Below are positions 54,697 through 63,118 of a stretch of 64,000 nucleotides of DNA, piece after piece. Made by a program: the position numbers and the translations under genes. The first letter of the stretch is position 1. Each line of letters starts with the position of its first letter. The notes under the pieces were generated by a model. The model was not told the origin of the DNA. It did no database searches and was given only the letters and a program-made list of their open reading frames with translations. The stretch is from Rhodococcus pyridinivorans (GTDB taxonomy: Bacteria; Actinomycetota; Actinomycetes; Mycobacteriales; Mycobacteriaceae), in assembly GCF_900105195.1 (NCBI RefSeq), contig NZ_FNRX01000002.1, positions 744,001 to 808,000 of the forward strand, written 5' to 3'.

Positions 54697-56343
54697 ATGA
54701 CCGAATCCCAGGTCGCCACAGCGACCCGCAGCGGCTCGCACTCGAACAATGACGTACTCGATGTTCTGATCATCGGGGGAGGATTCTCCGGCCTGTACGC
54801 ATTGGACCGACTGCGCGATCTCGGTTTCACCGTCAATGTCTGGGACGCCGCGGGTGGATTGGGCGGAATCTGGTGGTGGAACTGCTATCCCGGAGCCCGT
54901 ACCGACAGCACCGGGCAGATCTACCAGTTCTCGTACAAGGACCTGTGGAAGAAGTACGACTTCACCGAACTGTATCCGGGCCACCAAGGGGTTCGTGAGT
55001 ACTTCAACTACGTCGACTCACAGCTCGACCTCACCCGCGACGTCGTGTTCGACACTTTCGCCGAAGCATGCACGTGGGACGAGGAAACCCGTCAGTGGAC
55101 CGTACGGTCCGCCGACGGCAAGATCCAGAAGGCACGGCAGGTCATTGTTGCCACAGGATTCGGCGCCAAGCCGCTGTATCCGAATCTCGAAGGGCTCGAT
55201 TCCTTCGCCGGTGAGTGCTACCACACTGCGCGCTGGCCTCAAGAGGGCGTGGATATGAGTGGCCGCAAAGTTGTCGTCATCGGTACCGGCGCCAGCGGTG
55301 TGCAGGTCGTCCAGGAGGCAGGTCATGTGGCCGAACACGTCACCGTGTTCCAACGCACCCCGAATCTGGCACTTCCGATGCAGCAACGCAAACTCACCCA
55401 TGACGACAACGAGCACTTCCGGAAGGGACTTCCCGAGCGGTTTGCTACGCGCTACAAGGCGTTTGCCGGCTTCGACTTCGATTTCATTCCGCAGAACGCC
55501 ACCGACCTGAGTAAGGAAGAGCGCGACGCGATCTACGAGAAGATGTGGGCAGAAGGTGGTTTCGAGATGTGGCTCGGAAACTTCCAGGACATCCTTGTAG
55601 ATGAGGAGGCCAACCGTACGTTCTACGACTTCTGGCGTGGCAAGGTCCTCGAACGGGTCACCGACCCCAAGAAGGCGGCAATCGTCGCACCGGAGACGCC
55701 TCCGCACCCCTACGGCGTCAAGCGTCCCTCCCTCGAACAGGACTACTTCGATGTCATCAATCAGGACAATGTCGATGTCATCGACTCCAACGTCACGCCG
55801 ATTCGACGGGTGCTGCCGCATGGTGTCGAAACCGACGACGGTGTCATCGAATGCGACCTCCTCGTACTGGCAACAGGGTTCGACAACAACCGTGGTGGGA
55901 TCATGGCTATCGATATCACCGGCGTCGACGGCCTGACGATTCAGGACAAGTGGAAGTCCGGTGTCGACACGTGTCTGGGCCTGTCGACCCGCGGATTCCC
56001 GAACATGATGTTCCTGTACGGACCTCAGAGCCCGTCCGGGTTCTGCAACGGCCCGACATCTGCCGAGTACCAAGGCGAAATCGTCGTCGAGTTCCTCGAG
56101 TACCTGCGCGAGAAAGGGGCGACACGGTTCGAGAACACCGAAGAGTCCGAGAAGCAGTGGCGCGCACACGTCGACGAGCTTTTCGTGAACTCGATGTTCA
56201 CAAAGGCACGTTCGTGGTACTGGGGTGCAAACGTGCCCGGTAAGCCGGCGCAGATGCTCAACTACTCAGGAGGAGTCCCTCAGTACTTTGCTCGTTGGGA
56301 AGAAATCAAGTCCAACGGTTACGACACCTACGAGACCGACTGA
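54697..56343 (+). CDS. Type I Baeyer-Villiger monooxygenase
   Basis: A 548-residue FAD/NADPH enzyme inserting oxygen next to a ketone to give an ester or lactone. The FAD Rossmann motif GGGFSG is at 27-32, the type I fingerprint FAGECYHTARWP at 170-181 and the NADPH Rossmann motif GTGASG at 196-201. ATGFDNNRGGIMAIDITGVD near the C-terminal third is also typical. Length equals that of cyclohexanone monooxygenase. CCAGGAGG precedes the ATG at 54697. A strong terminator at 56356-56388 ends the transcript. Substrate not predictable by eye; (cyclic) ketones are likely. Confidence 0.95.
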   Translation: MTESQVATATRSGSHSNNDVLDVLIIGGGFSGLYALDRLRDLGFTVNVWDAAGGLGGIWWWNCYPGARTDSTGQIYQFSYKDLWKKYDFTELYPGHQGVREYFNYVDSQLDLTRDVVFDTFAEACTWDEETRQWTVRSADGKIQKARQVIVATGFGAKPLYPNLEGLDSFAGECYHTARWPQEGVDMSGRKVVVIGTGASGVQVVQEAGHVAEHVTVFQRTPNLALPMQQRKLTHDDNEHFRKGLPERFATRYKAFAGFDFDFIPQNATDLSKEERDAIYEKMWAEGGFEMWLGNFQDILVDEEANRTFYDFWRGKVLERVTDPKKAAIVAPETPPHPYGVKRPSLEQDYFDVINQDNVDVIDSNVTPIRRVLPHGVETDDGVIECDLLVLATGFDNNRGGIMAIDITGVDGLTIQDKWKSGVDTCLGLSTRGFPNMMFLYGPQSPSGFCNGPTSAEYQGEIVVEFLEYLREKGATRFENTEESEKQWRAHVDELFVNSMFTKARSWYWGANVPGKPAQMLNYSGGVPQYFARWEEIKSNGYDTYETD

Positions 56344-56355
56344 CGAGACGGACAC

Positions 56356-56388
56356 GCTTGGGCTACTGGGTCCCCCAGTAGCCCAAGC
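56356..56388 (+). terminator. Strong terminator after the Baeyer-Villiger gene
   Basis: A perfect 15-bp stem: GCTTGGGCTACTGGG (56356-56370) with its complement at 56374-56388 and a TCC loop, 12 bases after the stop codon. Confidence 0.88.
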
Positions 56389-57205
56389 ATCCGTTCGACG
56401 GGGCTCACTGCCCTGATCCCCGATGGACATCGACTGCGTCGATGGGGCAATCATGGAACCGAGAGCATTGCCTTCGAGCACGTCGCCGTAGACGAGACGG
56501 GCGCGAGCATCGGTGATGCGGTCACGATGTAGGCGAGGCTGATCAAACGCCATCACACGAACACGACGTGGATCGCCCGAGCGAGAGGGTCGACTGTCCA
56601 GAGTTTTGGTTCAAACCGAACCGATGACGGACCTGGAGGGGTGTAGCCACGACCCTGACGTGTTGGGGGATCGAGCGGAGGTCGCCGACAAGGCGGCATC
56701 GACAAGTGGACGGAAGGCCCCGCTTCGACTATCGGTCGATCGCCGAAGCGGGACCCCGGCAGCCCGAACGCAGGGGGATATCGGGATCTGCCCGTGCCCG
56801 GAGATGGAGGCACGCCGCCTCGCCGCCACTGCATGCACACCGCGGGGCGACCATGTTGCCCGTGGTGGATGCTCGTGGGACGAACCGCCGACAAGTGGGC
56901 CGCGCCAGCCGGCAACCACAATACTGTCGACACGAACATAATACTTAATTTCGTTATACAACAACAGTATCCGTCGCCATTCCGCTGAGCTGCATCACCT
57001 CCTCCCGGGTGAGCGGCCATTCGTCGCCGATGGGAGTCCTGTCGGCAGCGGCTGACAGGACTCAGCACCGACACACCCGAGGAAAAGGGCACACGATGCA
57101 GATCAGGACTGCCGCAGCGCGTGCCCTCGCCTTGCGACTCCGGATCGTCGACCACAAGCGACCCTTGTATCACGATGTCAGGTCGGCGGCGATCAATCCG
57201 GACGT
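56389..57205. other. Non-coding 0.8 kb with AT-rich inverted repeat
   Basis: No convincing gene. ATACTGT (56921-56927) and ACAGTAT (56964-56970) bracket an AT-rich block containing CATAATACTTAATTTCG, the most AT-rich stretch of the window. At 57094 an ATG with an upstream AGGAAAAGG begins MQIRTAAARALALRLRIVDH, which faintly resembles a zinc alcohol dehydrogenase N-terminus, but it is not continued. The segment may be the remnant of a promoter and gene. Confidence 0.4.
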
Positions 57206-58132
57206 TCAGCTAGCAGTTCGCACCCATGCCTCGAGCATGCGCCGTGCGATCGAGACCTTCCCCGGCAGCAACACGGGCGCATCGACCGAACTAGCCCAGT
57301 CGCCGGCGGCGAGGGCCTCCTTCACCTCCGCGCGGGAGCACCACACAGCCTCGCAGATCTCACCATCACTGAAGATGAGCGGTTCTCGAGGATCGGCGAC
57401 GGCATGGAAGCCGAGCATGAGGGAACGCGGAAACGGCCATGGCTGACTTCCGACGTAGGCTACGTCGGAGACAACGAGACCGACCTCTTCCGCAATCTCC
57501 CGCGCCACACAGCTTTCGAGCGACTCGCCGGCCTCGACGAATCCCGCCAGCGTCGAGAAGTTCCGCGCCGGCCACGCCGCGTGTCGCGCCAACAGCACGC
57601 GGTCCGCCCCGTCATGTACCAGACAAATGATCGCAGGATCGGTCCGCGGGTACTCCTCCCGACCGCACGCAGTGCACACGCGCGTCCAACCACCCGAGGT
57701 GATCGTCATCGGCGCCCCGTCCTTGGCGCAGAAGTGGGATTCGTCCTGCCACATCAGCAGGGCCTGCGCGGTGAGATACCGTTCGGCATCAACTGCATCG
57801 AGAAGCGCTCCGTGTGACCGCAGGTCACCGAACTCGATGCCCACGCTCTCCATGGGGGCCTCCGTGAGAAACTCGTCCCGTACAGCCCATTGATGCACCG
57901 TACCAACGACTCCCAACAAGACCGCGTGTGTCGGAGGTTGGGAACAATAGTCGGCAGCCGACTCGAGGAGCAGTTGTCCATCGATGAGACGAACCTGACC
58001 GGCACCGTTCACGCGAAGCAGCCGCGCATCCGGCCATGCCCTCGCCTGCACGGTCGCATCGTCACGTAGCGCCACAGGGCGACTCAAGGCATCACCAGGA
58101 AGGGCACCCCCGACACCGTCAGCGTTCACCAT
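57206..58132 (-). CDS. NAD(+) diphosphatase-like Nudix hydrolase (NudC type)
   Basis: A 308-residue NudC-type protein hydrolysing NADH or NAD-capped RNA. The Nudix box is GFVEAGESLESCVAREIAEE followed by VGL, and the SQPWPFPRSLMLGF motif is the NADH-pyrophosphatase signature. The zinc ribbon is atypical: HFCAKDG then VCTACGREEYPR, so the second of the four usual cysteines is replaced (three Cys remain). N-terminal NudC domain present. Its place inside the catabolic island is probably incidental. Confidence 0.92.
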   Translation of the reverse strand: MVNADGVGGALPGDALSRPVALRDDATVQARAWPDARLLRVNGAGQVRLIDGQLLLESAADYCSQPPTHAVLLGVVGTVHQWAVRDEFLTEAPMESVGIEFGDLRSHGALLDAVDAERYLTAQALLMWQDESHFCAKDGAPMTITSGGWTRVCTACGREEYPRTDPAIICLVHDGADRVLLARHAAWPARNFSTLAGFVEAGESLESCVAREIAEEVGLVVSDVAYVGSQPWPFPRSLMLGFHAVADPREPLIFSDGEICEAVWCSRAEVKEALAAGDWASSVDAPVLLPGKVSIARRMLEAWVRTAS

Positions 58133-58205
58133 TGATCACAACCTTCCGCAACGAGCGACCATGTCGACCGGCACTTCGTTCGTGCGCGTGCGGCCGGCAC
58201 TGCCG

Positions 58206-58502
58206 TCAGGCAAACTCGAACTGGATCGACGAGTACGATTCGGACATCACCGAAATGAATTCTTCAACGAGGCGCACATGATCGGGATGGACCAGATATG
58301 CGCGGAAGGCGGGGACGTCTTCGAAGATCGCAGATATTGCATAGTCGCCGATCCCGGGCTTGAGGGCGAGGTCCCTTCCGTAGCGAAACTCGACGACCTG
58401 GGGAATGCTCGCCGATATCGCGTCAAGAGCTTTGTGGAACGATTCGACCTGCTCGTCGGTGATGTCCTTCTTCCAACTGAATGTTACGACATGATGCAAC
58501 AT
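58206..58502 (-). CDS. Dabb (stress-responsive alpha/beta barrel) protein
   Basis: A 98-residue dimeric alpha+beta barrel protein. It starts MLHHVVTFSWKKDITDEQVE, has the family centre FRYGRDLALKPG and then YAISAIFEDVPAFRAYLVHP DHVRLVEEF (conserved HPxH). GAGGG precedes the ATG at 58502. Family members include plant olivetolic acid cyclase and bacterial stress or hydrolase-like proteins, so an enzymatic role in the island is possible. Confidence 0.85.
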   Translation of the reverse strand: MLHHVVTFSWKKDITDEQVESFHKALDAISASIPQVVEFRYGRDLALKPGIGDYAISAIFEDVPAFRAYLVHPDHVRLVEEFISVMSESYSSIQFEFA

Positions 58503-58797
58503 GATAATCCCTCTCTGGAAGCATAATTCGAGCTCGACACCCGAAGTGAGCGGCACGTTTTTCAGAGCCGCTGATGTGCCCTCACCATGACGTGCGGCGA
58601 CCGAACATCCCTCCCCGCAGTCCGCGGACGTACAGGGGAACCCACTTCTCGAGAGCGCCTCGGGGGTGAACCCGTTCTCCGGTGGGTTCCCTCGCGGTGC
58701 CGGCCCGTCATCGAACGGTGATGGGGAGATTCTGGCCGTCTGTGGGTCACGTGGGTGACGGTAGAACAGTGATGGACCTTCGGTGTGTCCGATTGTG

Positions 58798-58841
58798 CAA
58801 CACACATCTCCGAGAACCGGGACAGACGGACAGGTGTGTTG
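58798..58841. promoter_or_regulatory. CAACACAC / GTGTGTTG inverted repeat ahead of hydrolase
   Basis: CAACACAC (58798-58805) and GTGTGTTG (58834-58841) lie 36 bases apart centre to centre, about 93-136 bases upstream of the hydrolase start. A related CAACA-CC-TGTTG occurs at 62951-62962. Possible binding sites for the island's regulator. Confidence 0.35.
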
Positions 58842-58933
58842 TTTTCGGACACTCGTCCGCTCGGGCCTCCTCGTAGTGTGACTCCACCGACTCGGCGATT
58901 GACCAGTCCGCCTATCACATCAAGGAGATCACC

Positions 58934-59866
58934 ATGGCACTCGATCCTGTAGTCGAGCAGTTGATAGATACGTTGAACGAGCAGGGACTGAGGTCGTTCG
59001 AGCAGATGAGTGTCGCTGAGGTCCGTGAGGTCATCGAATCCTTCAGCGAACTGCAGGCGCCGAAAGCGGATCTTGCTCGTGTCGTCGACACGGTCTACCC
59101 CGGACCGGATGGTGATCAGGCCGTGCGTCTGTACATTCCGGAGTCCGATGCGCCCCTGCCGGTTGTGGTGTATATCCACGGCGGCGGATGGGTTGCGGGC
59201 AGCCTCGACGTTACCGAGCAGCCTTGTCGCGCGCTGGCCGCGGACGCCCGGGTCATCGTGGCCGCCGTGAGTTACCGGCTCGCTCCCGAACACAAGTTCC
59301 CTGCCGCACCCGAAGACGCGTTCGCTGCTCTGAATTGGGTAGTCGACAACGTCGCCGACTTCGGTGGTGATGCGACGCGTGTCGCCATCATGGGCGACAG
59401 TGCCGGTGGCAATCTCGCCGCAGTCACCGCCCTTCGGGCACGTGATACCGGCTCACCGGCCCTGTGTGCTCAGGTGTTGGTCTATCCGGTTATCGACGGC
59501 ACGGCACGCTTCCCGTCATGGGAGGAGAATGCCGAGGGATATTTGATCACCGCGGCAGCAATCGGCTGGTTCTGGGAGCAGTACCTGGCCACACTGGAAG
59601 ACGCCGAGAACCCGTACGCCTCGCCGGCCAAGGCGAAGAGCTTGGCGGGGCTTCCTCCGACGCTGATGTTGGTCAACGAGTACGAGGTCACACGCGACGA
59701 ATGCCTGAACTACGGGCGGATGCTGACCGAGCAGGGTGTCCCGGTCCAGGTCGAACTGTATAGCGGTCTTGTCCATGGCGTGTACTGGATGACCGGTGCA
59801 GTTCCGCGCAGTGCTGAATTGCACAGCGCGGTTGTCGAATTCCTCGGCAAACAGTTCGCTCGCTGA
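58934..59866 (+). CDS. HSL-type alpha/beta hydrolase
   Basis: A 310-residue hormone-sensitive-lipase-family esterase. The oxyanion motif HGGGW is at 82-86 and nucleophile Ser156 is in GDSAGG. The His is in LVHGVYWM. The acid position reads NEYEVTRDE where the family usually has an Asp (DxLRDE), so a Glu may serve. GGAGATC precedes the ATG. A stem-loop follows at 59879-59918. A natural candidate for hydrolysing the ester made by the Baeyer-Villiger enzyme. Confidence 0.93.
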   Translation: MALDPVVEQLIDTLNEQGLRSFEQMSVAEVREVIESFSELQAPKADLARVVDTVYPGPDGDQAVRLYIPESDAPLPVVVYIHGGGWVAGSLDVTEQPCRALAADARVIVAAVSYRLAPEHKFPAAPEDAFAALNWVVDNVADFGGDATRVAIMGDSAGGNLAAVTALRARDTGSPALCAQVLVYPVIDGTARFPSWEENAEGYLITAAAIGWFWEQYLATLEDAENPYASPAKAKSLAGLPPTLMLVNEYEVTRDECLNYGRMLTEQGVPVQVELYSGLVHGVYWMTGAVPRSAELHSAVVEFLGKQFAR

Positions 59867-59878
59867 GTACGAGTGGCC

Positions 59879-59918
59879 GGTGGCTGTGCCGCAGTCATGT
59901 GCTGCGAGTGCAGCCACC
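59879..59918 (+). terminator. Hairpin terminator after hydrolase
   Basis: GGTGGCTG (59879-59886) pairs with CAGCCACC (59911-59918), and an inner CGCAG/CTGCG stem (59890-59894, 59902-59906) extends it. It begins 12 bases after the stop. The rest of the 427-base gap up to 60293 holds nothing recognisable. Confidence 0.75.
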
Positions 59919-60293
59919 CGTTGCTCGCTCAGCGCGTGCCCGCCGGCGTGCTGCACTCAGGTCCTCACGGAGCACATGTCTGGTCCAGCTGCTGGCTCCT
60001 CGAAGTGGCGGGCCCGCCGGCACACGATTCTCGAGCGCGGGATGTGCACGAGACACGCACACGGTCGTCCGGTTCCTCTGCGGGCAACTCAGGGAGGTCG
60101 AGACGTCCGAATTCGGGCGGATGAACAACATGCTCCTCGTCCTGCCCTGGTACTGAGGTAACAGTCAGTAGACCAGTGCTCGATCGAAGAGGACTCGTCG
60201 AACTTCACGACATCGTTCCTGCTGATGCGGTTGCCTTGCCGAACGTCCACGTGTCCGCACCGCTGATCGAGGAGCTTGCTACGTGAGGCATCG

Positions 60294-61094
60294 TCACTCG
60301 CCGGTGAATGCGGTAGTTCGCTTCTCCATGAGGGCGTTGACTGCTCTCGTGTGATCGGTGGTCTGTTGAACCAGCGCCTGCAGAGCAGCGGACAGTTCGA
60401 GGAGGCTGTCGAGGCTCTGGTGCTGCCCTTCGCGCAGGAGTTTTTTTGCCATCCGTACCGAGTGCGGAGGATTGGCGGCCACTCTATTGGCGAGTGCGCG
60501 AGCTTCGTCGAGCAGCTGATCGGGAGGAACGACGTTCGAGACCAATCCCCACTCGAGAGCCTGTGTTGCGTCGACACGGTCGCCCGTGAGGATCATCTCG
60601 GCCGCCCGCGCCATACCGACCGCTTTCGGCAACAGCCACGCACCCCCGTCACCCGGGATGATGCCCAGCTTGACGAAGCTCTCAGCAAAGAACGCTTTTT
60701 CGCTGGCGATTCGGAGGTCGCACATGAGGGCAAGATCGCACCCGGCACCGATTGCAGGGCCGTTCACCGCTGCAATCAAGGGTACGTCGCAGTTGTACAT
60801 CGCTCGTGGGATCCTTTGTATCCCGGCGCGATAGCCATCGCGTTGTTCGTGAGGTTTCCCGCCGAACAGTCCCTGGCGATTCGCCATGTCCTTGACGTTG
60901 CCGCCGGCGGAGAAGGTCGATCCCGCGCCGGTGACAATGACAGCGCGTACCCCGTAATCGGCGTTGACGGCATCCACGCATGCGACCAATGCGTCGACGA
61001 CATCCATCCCTGAGACTGGGTTACGTTCAGCCGGCCGATTGATCGTCCACGTTTCGATGAATCCGTCGCGTTCTACGAGAACTGGATTTTCCAT
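60294..61094 (-). CDS. Enoyl-CoA hydratase/isomerase family protein
   Basis: A 266-residue crotonase: VIVTGAGSTFSAGGNVKDMA and PLIAAVNGPAIGAGCDLALM form the oxyanion hole and CoA site. SFVKLGIIPGDGGAWLLPKA is the third signature. Residues FSAGGN and GIIPGDGG fit classical hydratases better than the first island copy at 46.7 kb. The start MENPVLVERDGF at 61094 is preferred over a longer frame. It is downstream of the second hydrolase on the same strand (166 bases apart). Confidence 0.94.
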   Translation of the reverse strand: MENPVLVERDGFIETWTINRPAERNPVSGMDVVDALVACVDAVNADYGVRAVIVTGAGSTFSAGGNVKDMANRQGLFGGKPHEQRDGYRAGIQRIPRAMYNCDVPLIAAVNGPAIGAGCDLALMCDLRIASEKAFFAESFVKLGIIPGDGGAWLLPKAVGMARAAEMILTGDRVDATQALEWGLVSNVVPPDQLLDEARALANRVAANPPHSVRMAKKLLREGQHQSLDSLLELSAALQALVQQTTDHTRAVNALMEKRTTAFTGE

Positions 61095-61260
61095 GTATGT
61101 GTCTTCCCGATCTTCACTGCAATCGATGGTTCGGATAATGCACTGCTGACTGGCATGCGAACGGACTCGGCGGCAGTCTGGTCGAAGCAGACCGCCGCCG
61201 AGACACGTTCCTCCTTCGTCGGCGCGCTTTGCTTTCAGTTGCACGCCCCACACACGGTGT

Positions 61261-62166
61261 TCAGGCGAGCCCCAACTTCGGCCGTAGCCACTGGGCGATC
61301 CGGTTCAGGGCCTGATCCGCCTCGGGTGCTCGTCCCGCGTTGAAGTGGAAGACATGCTGCTGTTCGTCGACCACGTCGAGCACGGCTTCGCTCCCTGCCT
61401 TTTCGATCAATTCGACGACCCGGCGCGAGTCGTCGAGCAGAGTCTCGTAGCCGCCGACCGATACATAGACGGGAGGGAAGTCTGTGTAGTCCCTGAGCAG
61501 CGGGTTTGCCCGCGGGTCCGTTGCTTCCGAGAGATCGGTGAGGAAATTCTCTCGCATCATCTCGAGGACTGCCCTCTTGGCCAGGACGTCGACTGCGTCG
61601 TTCGATTCGATCGTCAACCCCTTGATCTCCATATCGAGCCACGGCGAAAGAGCGACGACGGCGGCCGGAATGGGAAGTGCCATACCCGCAAGTTCGAACA
61701 CGGTCGAGATGGCGAGATGTGCGCCTGCCGAGTCGCCGACCGTCGCCGTATGTTCTGCCTTGTAGCCCTGCGTACGGAGCCACTTCTGCACGGCAATGCA
61801 ATCTTCGAGCTGTGCTGGATGCTTTGCCTCCGGCGCGAGCCGGTAGTCCACCACGAGTGCGTGAACTCCTGCCAGCTTGGCGAGGTGTGCGGCAAGCTTG
61901 CGATGGGAAAAGCGTGAACCTGTCACGAATCCGCCGCCGTGCGTGAAGACGATCACCCGGTCCTCGGCGGCGCCCAGCGGCTTGGCCCATGTTGCCGGCA
62001 CACCGTTGGCTGTCACTTCTTCATACGTGACATCGGTGGGTTCGATGGTGGGAAGATGCCATTCTTCGAACATGTCTCGCTGACCTGCGAGATCCATACC
62101 TTCGGACCGTCGAAGCCAGGACGAGTACAGGTCGTTGAGGAACAGCGATTCTTTGCTCACGGACAT
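61261..62166 (-). CDS. Second HSL-type alpha/beta hydrolase
   Basis: A 301-residue hydrolase of the HSL/acetyl-hydrolase group: HGGG at 76-79, Ser146 in VGDSAGAH, acid in VGGYETLLDD and His in HVFHF. This is the arrangement seen in secondary-alcohol ester and macrolide 3-O-acyl hydrolases. The ATG at 62166 is chosen (MSVSKESLFLNDLYSSWLRR). Less than 25% visible similarity to the first hydrolase, so two different ester substrates are likely. Confidence 0.93.
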   Translation of the reverse strand: MSVSKESLFLNDLYSSWLRRSEGMDLAGQRDMFEEWHLPTIEPTDVTYEEVTANGVPATWAKPLGAAEDRVIVFTHGGGFVTGSRFSHRKLAAHLAKLAGVHALVVDYRLAPEAKHPAQLEDCIAVQKWLRTQGYKAEHTATVGDSAGAHLAISTVFELAGMALPIPAAVVALSPWLDMEIKGLTIESNDAVDVLAKRAVLEMMRENFLTDLSEATDPRANPLLRDYTDFPPVYVSVGGYETLLDDSRRVVELIEKAGSEAVLDVVDEQQHVFHFNAGRAPEADQALNRIAQWLRPKLGLA

Positions 62167-62558
62167 GTGTTGCTCACTTTCATCACCGGTCGAGAAGGAA
62201 ATTGACTGATCAGGAAGGCGTGAAGCTGGTGTATCGCGTACGCACGGTGTCACCCCACCCAGTCGGCTGATTAGAAAAGGCCGCTAGGGAAGGTCAACGA
62301 TTGCCTCGGATTGTCGAAATGTCGATACTCATCGACCGCCACATCGGTTCGGCGTCGAGGCTTGCGCCGTCGAGGCGGTGATGTGATGGTTCCGCGATGT
62401 CGCTGATCGAACTTTTCGCATCCGTCGCTCACTATGCGAACGCACAGATGCAAGTTGTGCGGGTCGTTTGTGCCGACGCTACTGGAAGAGTGCTGATTGC
62501 AACTCGATGTAGAGATGCTGCAACTTCTTTCCATCGAGGTGGAGCAGCCGGGTCGTCC
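62167..62558. other. Intergenic region without recognised gene
   Basis: A 392-base gap between the hydrolase start and the YCII stop, somewhat less GC-rich than the surroundings. I see no gene, hairpin of note or tRNA. It should contain the promoter of the hydrolase/enoyl-CoA hydratase unit. Confidence 0.5.
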
Positions 62559-62843
62559 TCAGATCCCTACGAGGGGTCCGATGACGGGCTTCCACTGGTA
62601 GATGCTCTGGTCGACGACAACACCCTGCGTGACATACGGGTCCTTGGCGAGCAGGGCCTGCAGGTCGTCTTCGCTGTCCGCCTTGAACACGAGCAACGCG
62701 CCGGCCCCGTCGGCCCAGGCGCCCGCTTCCTGCAGCACGCCTTTGGCGGCCGCGTCCTTGACGAAGACCAGGTGGTCGGCATGAGCAGCCTCTTTGACGG
62801 ATGCGTCAGTGGTGTACGACCAGATAACAGCGAACAGGGCCAT
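62559..62843 (-). CDS. YCII family protein
   Basis: A 94-residue ferredoxin-like-fold protein: LFAVIWSYTTDASVKEAAHA DHLVFVKDAAAKG, GAWADGAGALLVFKADSEDD, LLAKDPYVTQGVVVDQSIYQ W. The DPY motif and N-terminal His are the YCII hallmarks. AAGGAG is 5 bases before the ATG at 62843. Related to muconolactone isomerase; an isomerase or dehydratase role in the island is possible but unproven. Confidence 0.88.
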   Translation of the reverse strand: MALFAVIWSYTTDASVKEAAHADHLVFVKDAAAKGVLQEAGAWADGAGALLVFKADSEDDLQALLAKDPYVTQGVVVDQSIYQWKPVIGPLVGI

Positions 62844-62950
62844 GGTCACTCCTTGAGTGGGATAAGGGATGTGAAACGGTGCGGATATTCAGGAGAATGC
62901 GCACTTTAGAACGCTAGAAGCAGGGATGAGGTCACCAGTGTCCTATTTTG

Positions 62951-62962
62951 CAACACCTGTTG
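62951..62962. promoter_or_regulatory. CAACA-CC-TGTTG palindrome upstream of YCII gene
   Basis: A 12-base palindrome about 110 bases upstream of the YCII start. It resembles the CAACA elements ahead of the first hydrolase. Weak evidence on its own. The rest of 62850-63118 shows no gene. Confidence 0.3.
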
Positions 62963-63118
62963 GTGAACGACGGCGAATATAGAACGGAGAGAACGCGATC
63001 GGCGTTGAACGGCCGGACGACGGTGTGGCTTGCATACGGTCGGTGACCTTGCCGGCAGCTGTGTGTGGAACCAGCTCTGCTGGTAGGCATGGCCAAGATC
63101 CGCCGTGCAGGTGAGCTG

